A stretch of DNA of 64,000 bases from Erythrobacter sp. KY5 (GTDB lineage Bacteria; Pseudomonadota; Alphaproteobacteria; Sphingomonadales; Sphingomonadaceae): positions 620,001 through 684,000 of the forward strand of contig NZ_CP021912.1 in the NCBI RefSeq assembly GCF_003264115.1, in the 5' to 3' direction. The notes under the pieces were generated by a model. That model had not been told where the DNA came from. It was given only the letters and a program-made list of their open reading frames with translations, and searched no databases. Shown in pieces: positions 42,912 through 51,893 of the stretch. Within the stretch, counting starts at the first letter, position 1. Each line of letters starts with the position of its first letter. The position numbers and the translations under genes are program-made.

Positions 42912-44674
42912 GCGGCCGCTTTACCCGGCTTGCGTGTCGAGCCCGCAGCTTTGCGCGTCGCAGGCGGCGACTTGAACACTGTCAGACGTTCAAAGCAGGT
43001 GCGATTGCGGCCCGCTGCCTTGGCATTGTAGAGCAACTGGTCCGCGCGGCTGTACAAGTCGTCAAATCCCATGAGCTGATCCGAAGCGCGCGGCAATTCG
43101 ATCACACCCATGCTGGCCGTAACCGGACGTTCAAGCCCTTCAACATCGCGTGCGATCCGAAGCGTGATCGACTGGCGCATCGCTTCTGCGCGCTCAAGGG
43201 CGCCCTTGCCGCGCAGGAGCACAACGAATTCCTCCCCGCCAAGCCGCACTGCGATCGTGTCCCGATCGTCGCCGCCCTGCAAAGCGCGCCCGCAGGCAAC
43301 CAGCGCCTTGTCGCCCACCTGATGGCCGAAACGGTCGTTGATCGTCTTGAAGTGGTCGAGATCGACCAGCGCGAATGTATCGAAACCCTGCGACTGAAGA
43401 TCGACAAACCGCTCTTCCACTGCGCGCCGGTTCATAAGCCCGGTAAGCGGATCGTGGGTCGAGAGTTGCTCAAGCAATTTGGATTCGGTCACCGCCGCAT
43501 CGCGCTCGCGGCGAATGGCGAGGAAGCGCGATGCGATCGCAAGGCTGATCACGATAACTTCCATCGCGACTGCAAGATACAGCGTCTGATCCAGCTGCGA
43601 AGGACCTGCATAAATTCCAAGTCCGCGCAGCATACGCTCTAGCGATGAAAGGATGATCGGCGACCAGGCAACGGCCAGGAAACGCGCTCCCTTGCTCCCG
43701 CGCCAAAGCGCCTCGGCTATGGCAGCGGTGATGATCACCATCGCGGGTATGAAGGTGTAGAAATACCACAGGTCGTCGACAGGCTGGGTCGCGTGCAATT
43801 GCAGCGCAAAGAAGCCCGGCACCAAGATTGTCCATAGACCGGTCGCAAGGGTCAGGCGCCGCATAAATGGTGACTGGGCGTATTCCTCAAGAAAACCGAC
43901 GAGGAACAGCGCCGAAAGCCCGCAACCGATTGCCCAGCACAGCGGCCCTGCCACCGCCATGACCCATAAGGGTACGTCGGCGAAAACCGTGATCAGGCCG
44001 CCGGCGAACAGCACGTAGACGATCATCGAGGCAACCATCATCGCATGGATGACGACGAAACGCTCCCTTAGAACGATGAAGAAGCTCACATCGAAGAAGA
44101 GCGGCAGCACCAGCATTCCCACGACGAGCGCAAGCAACATCATATCGAGCTGCGTCCACGAGGCATCTTCCGGATGGAAGCTCAGTCGCGCTTCGGTCAG
44201 CAGTGGGACCGAGTGCGGTTTGTCGATCTTGACGATAACGGCGCTGGTGTCGCCCATTACCTCGGGAAGCTCTAGCCTGAAGACAGGGCCGGCGGCGAAT
44301 GGCTTTGCCATCTCCTCGGAATAGCGCAGGCTGCGCAGCGTGCCGTCTTCATCGAGAACACCGATCGTGATCGTCTCGAATCGGGCATTGCGTGTGAAAA
44401 AATAGCGCGGCTTTTCCTTGTCTGCCCAGCTTTGCGCGTCAAAACGAAGCCATGCGACCGGCTGGTTCGCGCGCCAACCTGCGTCTGAGCAATTCCACGA
44501 TGAAAGCGCCACCATGTCGATCAGTTCGACCTCGGCGCCGCTCGACGAATGGCATGCCGCCTCGACAAGCGGGTGATCGTGAGTGGACTTGGCGTATGTG
44601 TGTCCGGGCATCAGCAAGAATGCCAGAATGGCTGCCGCCACGGCAGCGAGGTTTCTGAGTGCCCGACGATCCAT
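42908..44674 (-). CDS. Membrane diguanylate cyclase (7TM-DISM-like sensor plus GGDEF)
   Basis: The 588-residue protein has a signal peptide, a periplasmic beta-rich domain (~30-175; VAWLRFDAQSWADKEKPRYFF), seven membrane helices (~178-390) and a C-terminal GGDEF domain with RLGGEEFVVLL (~475), so it should make cyclic-di-GMP. HDPLTGLMNRRA and VDLDHFKTINDRFGHQVGD are intact. An RxxD inhibitory site is not obvious. The layout matches 7TM-DISM receptors, which sense periplasmic ligands. The Lys/Ala-rich tail (TRKAAGSTRKPGKAAA) is unusual. It is divergent from the pstS pair. Confidence 0.9.
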   Translation of the reverse strand: MDRRALRNLAAVAAAILAFLLMPGHTYAKSTHDHPLVEAACHSSSGAEVELIDMVALSSWNCSDAGWRANQPVAWLRFDAQSWADKEKPRYFFTRNARFETITIGVLDEDGTLRSLRYSEEMAKPFAAGPVFRLELPEVMGDTSAVIVKIDKPHSVPLLTEARLSFHPEDASWTQLDMMLLALVVGMLVLPLFFDVSFFIVLRERFVVIHAMMVASMIVYVLFAGGLITVFADVPLWVMAVAGPLCWAIGCGLSALFLVGFLEEYAQSPFMRRLTLATGLWTILVPGFFALQLHATQPVDDLWYFYTFIPAMVIITAAIAEALWRGSKGARFLAVAWSPIILSSLERMLRGLGIYAGPSQLDQTLYLAVAMEVIVISLAIASRFLAIRRERDAAVTESKLLEQLSTHDPLTGLMNRRAVEERFVDLQSQGFDTFALVDLDHFKTINDRFGHQVGDKALVACGRALQGGDDRDTIAVRLGGEEFVVLLRGKGALERAEAMRQSITLRIARDVEGLERPVTASMGVIELPRASDQLMGFDDLYSRADQLLYNAKAAGRNRTCFERLTVFKSPPATRKAAGSTRKPGKAAA

Positions 44675-44852
44675 GGATATCCGCTACCACGATGCTGGTT
44701 ACGAGCCTGTTAAGTCGCGCATCGCCGCGCGAGGCGCAAAATCGGGCGAGAACAGAACCTTGGCCGATGAGCCTTCGCAATCAGGAGCCGTGCTTCGGAT
44801 AGCTGCGCTCAACTTTGTACGCTGGCTCGTGTATGCGGGGGGAACCCGCGCT

Positions 44853-44888
44853 CTGTCGGCAATCGTCCATGCGTCATGGCGGTGTCAC
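44853..44888 (+). promoter_or_regulatory. Putative tandem Pho boxes before pstS
   Basis: Two adjacent 18-bp units each have heptamer-N4-heptamer form: CTGTCGG-CAAT-CGTCCAT (44853-44870) and GCGTCAT-GGCG-GTGTCAC (44871-44888). Individual heptamers match the PhoB half-site CTGTCAT at about five of seven positions. The block ends 42 bp before the pstS start, a normal distance for PhoB activation. Confidence 0.4.
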
Positions 44889-44930
44889 AGTATCGCAATA
44901 GCGCGGTGCGCAATCGCAGAAAGGTATCAG

Positions 44931-46013
44931 ATGACGAAACGCAACCTCGCCGTTGGACTTATGGGAATTGCCGCCATGGCGCTGTCAGCGTGTGACGCTG
45001 GTGGCGGCGGGGCGCGCGACTCCATTCGTGCGGTCGGATCGTCAACGGTTTACCCGTTTGCCAAGCAGGTTGCTGAAAACTTTGCCCGCTCCAATCCTGA
45101 GCTCAAATCGCCGCTGATCGAGTCCACCGGATCGGGCAACGGCATCCAGCTGTTCTGTTCCGGCCTCGGCGCAGATACGCCCGACATGGTCAACGCTTCG
45201 CGCCGCATGAAATCGTCTGAGTTCGATCGCTGTCAGTCGAACAATGTTCAGGACATCATCGAATTGCAGGTCGGTCTGGACGGGATTGCCTTTGCATCGA
45301 AAAATGGCGGGATCGAGCTCAATCTGTCGCCCAGGATCGTTTACGAAGCGCTCGCAGCGCGCCCTTATGGCGGTGAGCAGACCACGCGGCTGTGGTCCGA
45401 TGTCGACCCGTCGCTTCCGGACGACCCGATCCTCGTCTACGGCCCGCCCAGCACGTCTGGCACCCGCGATGCACTCAAGGAACTGGTGCTCGAAGCCGGA
45501 TGCGACACCAGTGACGAGATGAAAGCGCTCAAGGAAGAGGATGAAGACCTCCACCAGCAGCTTTGCACCGAAGTGCGCTCGGATGGGGCTTATGTGGATC
45601 AGGGCGAACAGGACAACCTGATCGTCCAGAAGATCGAAAGCAATCCACGCGCCGTCGGCATCTTCGGCTTTTCCTACCTCGACGAGAACACCGACAAGGT
45701 GACGGGCCTCCCGATGAACGGCGTTGATCCGACTTACGAGAATATCTCGAACTTCTCCTATCCCGGCGCCCGTCCGCTTTACGTCTACGTCAAGAAAGCG
45801 CATATGCGCGCCATTCCGGGACTGGACCTGTTTCTACAGGAATGGGTGAAGAACTGGAAAGCTGACGGACCGCTTGCAGCGATTGGCCTCGTGGCCTCGC
45901 CGCCTGCCGAAATGGCGATGAACGAGCGGCGCGTGAACGAGCTTTTGACCATGACGCGCGCAGATCTGACCGGTGAAACACCGGCAGAGGAAACCGCGGC
46001 GGCAACACAATAA
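44931..46013 (+). CDS. PstS-like phosphate-binding lipoprotein (first copy)
   Basis: The 360-residue product has a lipobox (MALSAC, then DAGGGG) and a periplasmic binding-protein fold with phosphate-loop signatures: VGSSTVYPFAKQVAENF, ESTGSGNGIQLFC, DMVNASRRMKSSEF and GPPSTSGTRDALKEL. PstS delivers phosphate to PstCAB. The ATG at 44931 has GAAAGG upstream; the frame stays open to 44583 but the lipobox fixes the start. A related copy follows after 49 bp. No pstC, pstA, pstB or phoU gene is in the window, so a sensory or high-affinity accessory role is possible. Confidence 0.88.
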   Translation: MTKRNLAVGLMGIAAMALSACDAGGGGARDSIRAVGSSTVYPFAKQVAENFARSNPELKSPLIESTGSGNGIQLFCSGLGADTPDMVNASRRMKSSEFDRCQSNNVQDIIELQVGLDGIAFASKNGGIELNLSPRIVYEALAARPYGGEQTTRLWSDVDPSLPDDPILVYGPPSTSGTRDALKELVLEAGCDTSDEMKALKEEDEDLHQQLCTEVRSDGAYVDQGEQDNLIVQKIESNPRAVGIFGFSYLDENTDKVTGLPMNGVDPTYENISNFSYPGARPLYVYVKKAHMRAIPGLDLFLQEWVKNWKADGPLAAIGLVASPPAEMAMNERRVNELLTMTRADLTGETPAEETAAATQ

Positions 46014-46062
46014 CAACCCCCGATTTGGCCAGCCCCGAAGGTCAATCATTTTGGAGTAAACC

Positions 46063-47142
46063 ATGACGCAGCCCACCTTCTTCGCCCGCAATCTGCTTGT
46101 CGGTGCCTCGCTCGCGATGCTTGTCGCGTGTGGCGGCAGCGAAGGCGAAGCCGGTCCCGAACCTATTTCGATCGTCGGTTCTTCGACTGTCTTTCCGTTC
46201 TCGCAAAAGGTCGCTGAAGACTATGTTGCGGGCAATGAAGGTGCGGCCACTCCGGTGATCGTATCGACAGGCACCGGCGAAGGGATCGAGGAGTTTTGCG
46301 CTGGGCAAGGCCCCCAGACGGCCGACATCGTCAACGCGTCGCGCCAGATGACAAAGGCCGAGTTCGAGCGGTGCCGGACGAATGGCGTCTCCGACATCAT
46401 CGAGCTCAAGGTCGGTCTCGACGGTATCGTCTTCGTGTCCGAGCTTGAAGAAGGCATCGATCTCGCCCTGACGCCCGGCATCATCTTCAATGCGCTCGCG
46501 GCGGCTCCTTTTGGCGAAGAACAGACGGCCATGAGCTGGTCCGACGTTGACAGCAGCCTGCCAGACGAACCGATCATTGTTTACGGCCCGCCGGTGACTT
46601 CGGGCACGCGCGATGCGCTTCTCGATGTCATCATGGCGCCTGCCTGCCGCCGCAACGGCGAAATGGCGGCGCTTGAAGAAAGCGATCCGGCTGCATTCGA
46701 GCGCGGCTGTCACGAACTTCGCAGCGACGAGGCCTATCTTGACCAGGGTGAGCAGGACGACCTCCTCGTCCGCAAGGTCGCCAACAATCCGCGCGCGATC
46801 GGCGTGCTGGGCTATTCGTACCTCGAAGAGAACACGGACAGCGTCAAAGGCCTGCCGATCGGCGGCGTCGAAGCCAGCGCCGAGACAATTGCCGATGGCA
46901 GCTATGCCGGATCGCGTGCGCTCTACATCTATGTCAAAAAAGCGCATATCGGCGTGACGCCAGGCCTTGAGGACTATCTTGCTCAATGGTCGCAGAGCTG
47001 GGGCGCAGAAGGCCCGCTTGCAGCAATCGGCCTTGTACCGATGACCGCCGCTGACCAAACGGCGAGCGCTGCGGCCATTGAAAGCCAAACGGTCATGACC
47101 GCCCCGGTCGCGCAGAGCGAGGCGGACACCGAAGAGGGCTGA
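46063..47142 (+). CDS. PstS-like phosphate-binding lipoprotein (second copy)
   Basis: The 359-residue product is a clear tandem paralogue of the preceding gene: lipobox AMLVAC then GGSEG, IVGSSTVFPFSQKVAEDY, STGTGEGIEEFC, DIVNASRQMTKAEFERC, GPPVTSGTRDALLD and LDQGEQDDLLVRKVANNPRAIGVLGYSYLEENTD all align with copy one. Divergence is spread along the length, so the duplication is not recent. GGAGTAAACC precedes the ATG. Its acidic C-terminal tail (AQSEADTEEG) differs from copy one. No other Pst component follows. Confidence 0.88.
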   Translation: MTQPTFFARNLLVGASLAMLVACGGSEGEAGPEPISIVGSSTVFPFSQKVAEDYVAGNEGAATPVIVSTGTGEGIEEFCAGQGPQTADIVNASRQMTKAEFERCRTNGVSDIIELKVGLDGIVFVSELEEGIDLALTPGIIFNALAAAPFGEEQTAMSWSDVDSSLPDEPIIVYGPPVTSGTRDALLDVIMAPACRRNGEMAALEESDPAAFERGCHELRSDEAYLDQGEQDDLLVRKVANNPRAIGVLGYSYLEENTDSVKGLPIGGVEASAETIADGSYAGSRALYIYVKKAHIGVTPGLEDYLAQWSQSWGAEGPLAAIGLVPMTAADQTASAAAIESQTVMTAPVAQSEADTEEG

Positions 47143-47192
47143 CCTTAACTGGGCAGACTTGTGTTGGCCTTGGCTGGCGCTAGTCTGCCCGG

Positions 47193-48350
47193 ATGAGCAA
47201 TCGCAAGATCGCGGCCTGGCGCAATGCCGGGCTTATCGATAGCGCAACCGCGCAAGCCCTCATCGACTACGAGGCCGAGCACACGCGGCCGCTTGCCTTG
47301 TGGGCGGTTTTTGGCCTCGGCGCGCTTGCAATCGGGCTTGGCATAATCTCCGTCGTGGCTGCCAACTGGGAACAGATTCCCGGCCAGTTGCGGCTCGCCG
47401 TGCATCTCGCCTTGCTCATTGGATTAAATGCTACGCTCGCCTTACGCGGAGACGATTTGGCGCGGATCTCGCCTTGGGTGAACGAGGCCCTGCTGTTTGT
47501 TATCGCCGTGCTCGGTCTCACATTCTTCGGGCATCTGGGGCAGGTCTATCAGACCAGCTCCCCGCTCTGGAAACCGCTTGCCGCTTGGTTGATCCTGTTC
47601 GGTCCGGCGCTGCTGATCTATGGACGCAGCTGGCCTGCTGCTGCCTTGCTGATCGGTGGCAGCATCTTTTGCGCCTGGGATTTTGCCGCCGCCGATAGCG
47701 GTGCGATGTTCGAGCCTGAGAGAAGAACCCACTGGCTGATCGCTGCAGCTGTCACCGCGCTTCCGGGTCTTTTTGCGCCCTTCGCCGCATGGAAGCGAGA
47801 GCGGTCGGCGCGGACGGACTTCTGGCGACAGCTTGAACTGACCGCTCTTGCTTATGCGGTTGGTGGAGCCACCCTGTCCTGCATCGTGGCAAGCTTCGGC
47901 GCTTTTGAGGGCGATGACGACCTGATTGGGAGTGCTGGCCAGTTGGTTCGCGCCGCTGCTGCGCTGGGATTTGGATTGCTGCTCTTGATTGCAAAGCCGG
48001 GATTGTCGGGGCGCGTCTCGGGACTGGTGATGGCCGGATCAGGCATCACCATCGCGCTTGCGCTCGGCGTCAACAATGTCGATCTGCTCGCGGCGGCTTT
48101 GTTCATGGCGCTCTGGATCGGGATTGCGGCGGCCGCTCTCGCGATTGATGCTCGCGGGGCTTTTCAACTGGCGGTGGCGCTTGTCGCGTTGCGGCTGATC
48201 ATCCTGAGCTTCGAACTTGCCAGCGACCTGCTGCTTTCCGGCTTCGGCTTGATCCTCTCGGGCCTCATGATCCTCGCGGTTGCATGGGGCGCGGTGCGAG
48301 TTTCGCAGGCTTACGCGCCGGGTCGAGAGAAACAGGAGCAGACGCCATGA
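47193..48350 (+). CDS. DUF2157 domain membrane protein
   Basis: The 385-residue product starts with a short soluble helical region (KIAAWRNAGLIDSATAQALIDYEAEH) typical of DUF2157 N-termini, then about ten hydrophobic helices through to the C-terminus. VAANWEQIPGQLRLAVHLALL is family-like. Function is unknown. It overlaps the next gene, a GDYXXLXY protein, by ATGA; these two families are often paired, suggesting one membrane complex. There is no clear ribosome site before the ATG. Confidence 0.85.
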   Translation: MSNRKIAAWRNAGLIDSATAQALIDYEAEHTRPLALWAVFGLGALAIGLGIISVVAANWEQIPGQLRLAVHLALLIGLNATLALRGDDLARISPWVNEALLFVIAVLGLTFFGHLGQVYQTSSPLWKPLAAWLILFGPALLIYGRSWPAAALLIGGSIFCAWDFAAADSGAMFEPERRTHWLIAAAVTALPGLFAPFAAWKRERSARTDFWRQLELTALAYAVGGATLSCIVASFGAFEGDDDLIGSAGQLVRAAAALGFGLLLLIAKPGLSGRVSGLVMAGSGITIALALGVNNVDLLAAALFMALWIGIAAAALAIDARGAFQLAVALVALRLIILSFELASDLLLSGFGLILSGLMILAVAWGAVRVSQAYAPGREKQEQTP

Positions 48351-48865
48351 ACAGCGCGCTTCGCCTTGCGGCACTTGCCCTGCCATTGGTCGGATTTGCA
48401 GGCCTTTGGGGCTGGACGGACTATCAGAGCCGGCAGGGGACCGAATGGGACGTCGAAATTCGCGGCTATGATCCGCGCGATCTTCTGCGTGGTCACTATG
48501 TCGAGTTTACCTATGACTGGAACGGGCTGGACGACCGGCTTGGGACGGGCGGCCCACCGGCGCGCCTGTGCCTTGAAGGCGATCCGCCCGGTCCCCCGCT
48601 CGTGCGACGCATCGACGGCGAATTCGGCGACTGCGCTTATCCGGTCGAGGCTGATTACAGCGGCGTCTATGGTTCCGACAGCTTGCTGAGCGGGCGGCTT
48701 TATGTGGGACAGGAGCGCGCTGGCGAGCTTGACCGGGCACTGCGCGATCCCGCCTTGCGCGGGGTGGTGCGGGTGAGGCTGGGGAGCAATCGCAGGCTTG
48801 TGCCCATCGACATCACCATGCGCCCCCTCACCCAAGCCGAGCGAGCTGCCGAAGACCGCGAGTAG
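48347..48865 (+). CDS. GDYXXLXY family membrane-anchored protein
   Basis: The 172-residue product has one N-terminal hydrophobic helix (LAALALPLVGFAGLWGW) and a periplasmic domain. The family motif appears as RGHYVEFTY following YDPRDLLR, with the usual Asp replaced by His. Other family features, such as the terminal VPIDITMRPLTQAE, are present. The role is unknown; coupling to the DUF2157 gene by a 4-nt overlap supports a joint function. Its stop lies 4 bp from the convergent ftsK stop. Confidence 0.8.
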   Translation: MNSALRLAALALPLVGFAGLWGWTDYQSRQGTEWDVEIRGYDPRDLLRGHYVEFTYDWNGLDDRLGTGGPPARLCLEGDPPGPPLVRRIDGEFGDCAYPVEADYSGVYGSDSLLSGRLYVGQERAGELDRALRDPALRGVVRVRLGSNRRLVPIDITMRPLTQAERAAEDRE

Positions 48866-48868
48866 CGC

Positions 48869-51265
48869 CTAGATCGGGTTGCCGTCCTGATCGCGGAAAA
48901 TCTCGCGGCGTCCGACATGGTTGGCAGGCCCGACCAGCCCTTCGCTCTCCATACGCTCGATCCATTTGGCCGCCGTGTTGTAACCCACGCCCATCTGGCG
49001 CTGGAGCCATGATCCGCTCGCCTTCTGGTTCTCGATCACGATCTGGCAGGCCTGGCGATATTTACGCTCATCCGGGTTGTCGGAAGCGGTGAATTCGTCC
49101 TCAAACGCAAAGCCGCCGCCATCTTCAGGCTCTTCGGTGACTGCATCGACATATTCAGGCGATCCTTGCGCGCGCCAGAAGTCTGCGACCGCCTCTACTT
49201 CCTCATCCGACACGAACGGGCAGTGGACGCGAAGCGTTGCGCCGGTGTTGGGCTTGTAAAGCATGTCGCCCTTGCCAAGCAGCTGTTCAGCGCCCTGTTC
49301 GCCAAGGATGGTGCGGCTGTCGATCCGGCTCGTCACCTTGAAGCTGATACGGGTCGGAAGGTTCGCCTTGATCACGCCGGTGATGACGTCGACCGACGGG
49401 CGCTGCGTCGCCATTATCAGGTGGATACCGGCGGCGCGCGATTTCTGGCTCAGGCGCTGGATCAGGACCTCGATCTCCTTGCCGACCGTGACCATGAGGT
49501 CGGCAAGCTCGTCGACGATCAGCACGATCTGCGGCAGCGGTTCGTAATCGAGCTGCTCTTCTTCATAGAGCTGCTCGCCCGTATCGGGATCGAACCCGGT
49601 CTGGACGCGCCGGCCAAGCGGTTTGCCCTTGGCGATAGCGGCGCGCACTTTCTCGTTGAACGAGTTGATGTTGCGCGAATTGACGCTCGACATCATTCGG
49701 TAGCGCTTTTCCATCTCCTCGACCGCCCATTTGAGCGCGCGCACGGATTTGTGCGGCTCGGTCACCACGGGCGAGAGGAGATGCGGAATGTCATCATAGC
49801 TCTTGAGCTCGAGCACCTTAGGATCAATCAGGATCAACCGGCATTCGGCAGGCGTGAAGTGGTAAAGCAGCGAGAGCAGGATACAGTTGAGGCCAACAGA
49901 CTTACCCGAGCCGGTGGTGCCGGCAACCAGCAGGTGAGGCATGGCGGCAAGGTCGGCGATGATCGGTTCGCCGGCGATGTCCTTGCCAAGGATGATCGGA
50001 AGATTGCCCTTGTGCTCGGCAAAGCTGGCTGAGGCTGCAAGCTCCTTGAGCATCACCATCTGGCGGTCCGTGTTGGGCAACTCGATGCCCATAACCGTCT
50101 TGCCGGGGATTGGCGACACGCGTGCCGATATCGCACTCATGTTGCGGGCGATGTCTTCGGCAAGGCCTACGACGCGGCTTGCCTTTATGCCGGGCGCGGG
50201 TTCGAGCTCGTACATCGTCACCACAGGGCCGGTTCGCACTGCGGTGATTTCGCCCTTCACGTTGAAATCGTCGAGCACGTTTTCAAGCAGCCGCGCGTTA
50301 CGTTCCAGCGCCATCTTGTCGAGCTTGGGCGCGCTGTCCTGAGGCGGGTCTTCCAGCAATTCGAGGCTTGGCAATTCGTAGTCGGCGAACATGTCGCGCT
50401 GATTCTGCTTCGCTGCGGGATTGGCGCGCTTTGGCGGCGCGGAAGGGTCGCTGATTTCCGGTGACCGGCGGGGCGCGGGATCGGGTTTGGCTTCCAGCTC
50501 GGGCTTCGCCTTGCGCCGCGCCTTGGCCGCAGGCGAGGCGACCTCGTCGTCTTCGTCGACGAAGGGGAGCGCGCTTTCGCGGCGGCCAAACGGCAGGCGA
50601 GACACTATCGAATTTGCACCCGAGGCCAAGAAATTGGGAAGCGTCAGCAGTGAACGCCAGTCGATTGCGAATATCCGGGTGAGGAGCGCCGTCGCCCCAG
50701 CAAGACTCGCGAGCGCAGCGCCGAGGATCACCCAGCCCGAAGCGGCTTCACCCGTGCGATCGGCGACGGCCTCAATACCCGCTGCGCCAAGCAGGCCCGA
50801 TACGCCGCCAAGCTGCGCAGGCAAGGTGCCGCCAGCATTTTCGAAGGTCAGCGAAAGGACGGTGCCAAGCAGCATGATCGCCAGCAGCAGCATCGCTGTC
50901 GGCAGCCACCAACGGGTCCGCTCGCCTTCCGGATCATCCAGCTCGACATGGCGCCACAACCGACGTGCAGAGATATAAAGGAGCGGAAGAAGCAAGAGAC
51001 TGGGGACGCCGAACAGGAACAGCACCCGGTCTGCCACCCATGCGCCCCAGCTTCCCATCCAGTTTGCAACCGACGCCGGATCGGCCGCGGTCGACGCGCT
51101 TGGGTCGGTCTGGGTATAGCTCGCCAGTGAGAGCGCAAGAAACACCATCGTCGCGAAAAGCACGCCTGCACCGGTCATCTGGCCGATCCGGCGGATCGAG
51201 CGTTGCAGGCCAATGCGCCAGTCAGCGCTCGGTGCTTTGCGGGTGTTCACAGCGCGCGTCGCCAT
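48869..51265 (-). CDS. ftsK: DNA translocase FtsK
   Basis: The 798-residue protein has four membrane helices in its first ~190 residues, a short variable linker (~240-310, Pro/Lys-rich), then the alpha-beta motor: GTTGSGKSVGLNC is Walker A, IVLIVDELADLM Walker B, and MATQRPSVDVITGVIKAN follows. The C-terminal gamma domain (RQMGVGYNTAAKWIERME; GLVGPANHVGRREI) reads KOPS sequences and activates XerCD at dif. It pumps the chromosome termini through the division septum. AAAGGAG seven bases before ATG 51265 fixes the start over a longer frame to 51319. Confidence 0.96.
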   Translation of the reverse strand: MATRAVNTRKAPSADWRIGLQRSIRRIGQMTGAGVLFATMVFLALSLASYTQTDPSASTAADPASVANWMGSWGAWVADRVLFLFGVPSLLLLPLLYISARRLWRHVELDDPEGERTRWWLPTAMLLLAIMLLGTVLSLTFENAGGTLPAQLGGVSGLLGAAGIEAVADRTGEAASGWVILGAALASLAGATALLTRIFAIDWRSLLTLPNFLASGANSIVSRLPFGRRESALPFVDEDDEVASPAAKARRKAKPELEAKPDPAPRRSPEISDPSAPPKRANPAAKQNQRDMFADYELPSLELLEDPPQDSAPKLDKMALERNARLLENVLDDFNVKGEITAVRTGPVVTMYELEPAPGIKASRVVGLAEDIARNMSAISARVSPIPGKTVMGIELPNTDRQMVMLKELAASASFAEHKGNLPIILGKDIAGEPIIADLAAMPHLLVAGTTGSGKSVGLNCILLSLLYHFTPAECRLILIDPKVLELKSYDDIPHLLSPVVTEPHKSVRALKWAVEEMEKRYRMMSSVNSRNINSFNEKVRAAIAKGKPLGRRVQTGFDPDTGEQLYEEEQLDYEPLPQIVLIVDELADLMVTVGKEIEVLIQRLSQKSRAAGIHLIMATQRPSVDVITGVIKANLPTRISFKVTSRIDSRTILGEQGAEQLLGKGDMLYKPNTGATLRVHCPFVSDEEVEAVADFWRAQGSPEYVDAVTEEPEDGGGFAFEDEFTASDNPDERKYRQACQIVIENQKASGSWLQRQMGVGYNTAAKWIERMESEGLVGPANHVGRREIFRDQDGNPI

Positions 51266-51341
51266 GGTGGAGCTCCTTTGATGAGAACACACCATGAATC
51301 CTTGCAAGACTCGGGTCAAGGACGCTGCGATGGTTCGAGCC

Positions 51342-51872
51342 TCAGCTTAATCCATCAATCGCTGCCCAGCGGGGCCAGTCCAGCTCCTTGGCGCGCGCCT
51401 GATTCATACCGCCCAGAGCAATAACGGGAATCTTCGAGAGCGCAGCCAGCTTGTGAAACCGCTCCACTCCCAGTGTCGCAGCGCCGGGATGAGAGCGCGT
51501 CGGGAAAACCGGCGAGATCATCACGGCATCGGCGCCATGTTCGTTCGCGATCGCGATCTCGTCTTCATCGTGCGCGGTCGCGATCCAGCGTTGATCTGCC
51601 CGGTGGACGCTGCCCAGAGCGCCGTAAACGCCATGCGCGCCCCACTCCTGCGCACGGACGAAGCTGTCGGACAGGATCACCCAATGCTCCGCACGCAGCA
51701 GGAGAGGCAGAAGCTGCAAAAACCGTTCTCGCCGCGCTTCGGGTTCGAGATGATAATGGCGAAACACGAAGCCCGAACCTTGCGGCAAGTGTGCAATCGA
51801 TTCCTCGAGAGCTGCGTCATTACGCTCATCAGAAAGCAGCCAGAGAGCGGGGAGGGGCTTTATCTGCGCCAT
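51342..51872 (-). CDS. Thiamine-phosphate synthase family protein, short
   Basis: The 176-residue TIM-barrel-like protein has ALWLLSDERND at the start and the TMP-synthase/TenI pattern HGADAVMISPVFPTRSHPGAATLGVERF, then IPVIALGGMNQ. These fit ThiE, which couples the thiazole and pyrimidine halves of thiamine, but the protein is ~30 residues shorter than usual and lacks a clear DxxGxH phosphate motif, so it may be TenI-like or specialised. No TPP riboswitch or other thi gene is nearby. The ATG is 21 bp from the divergent yggS gene. Confidence 0.75.
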   Translation of the reverse strand: MAQIKPLPALWLLSDERNDAALEESIAHLPQGSGFVFRHYHLEPEARRERFLQLLPLLLRAEHWVILSDSFVRAQEWGAHGVYGALGSVHRADQRWIATAHDEDEIAIANEHGADAVMISPVFPTRSHPGAATLGVERFHKLAALSKIPVIALGGMNQARAKELDWPRWAAIDGLS

Positions 51873-51893
51873 GGGGGCTTTATACCGCCGCCA

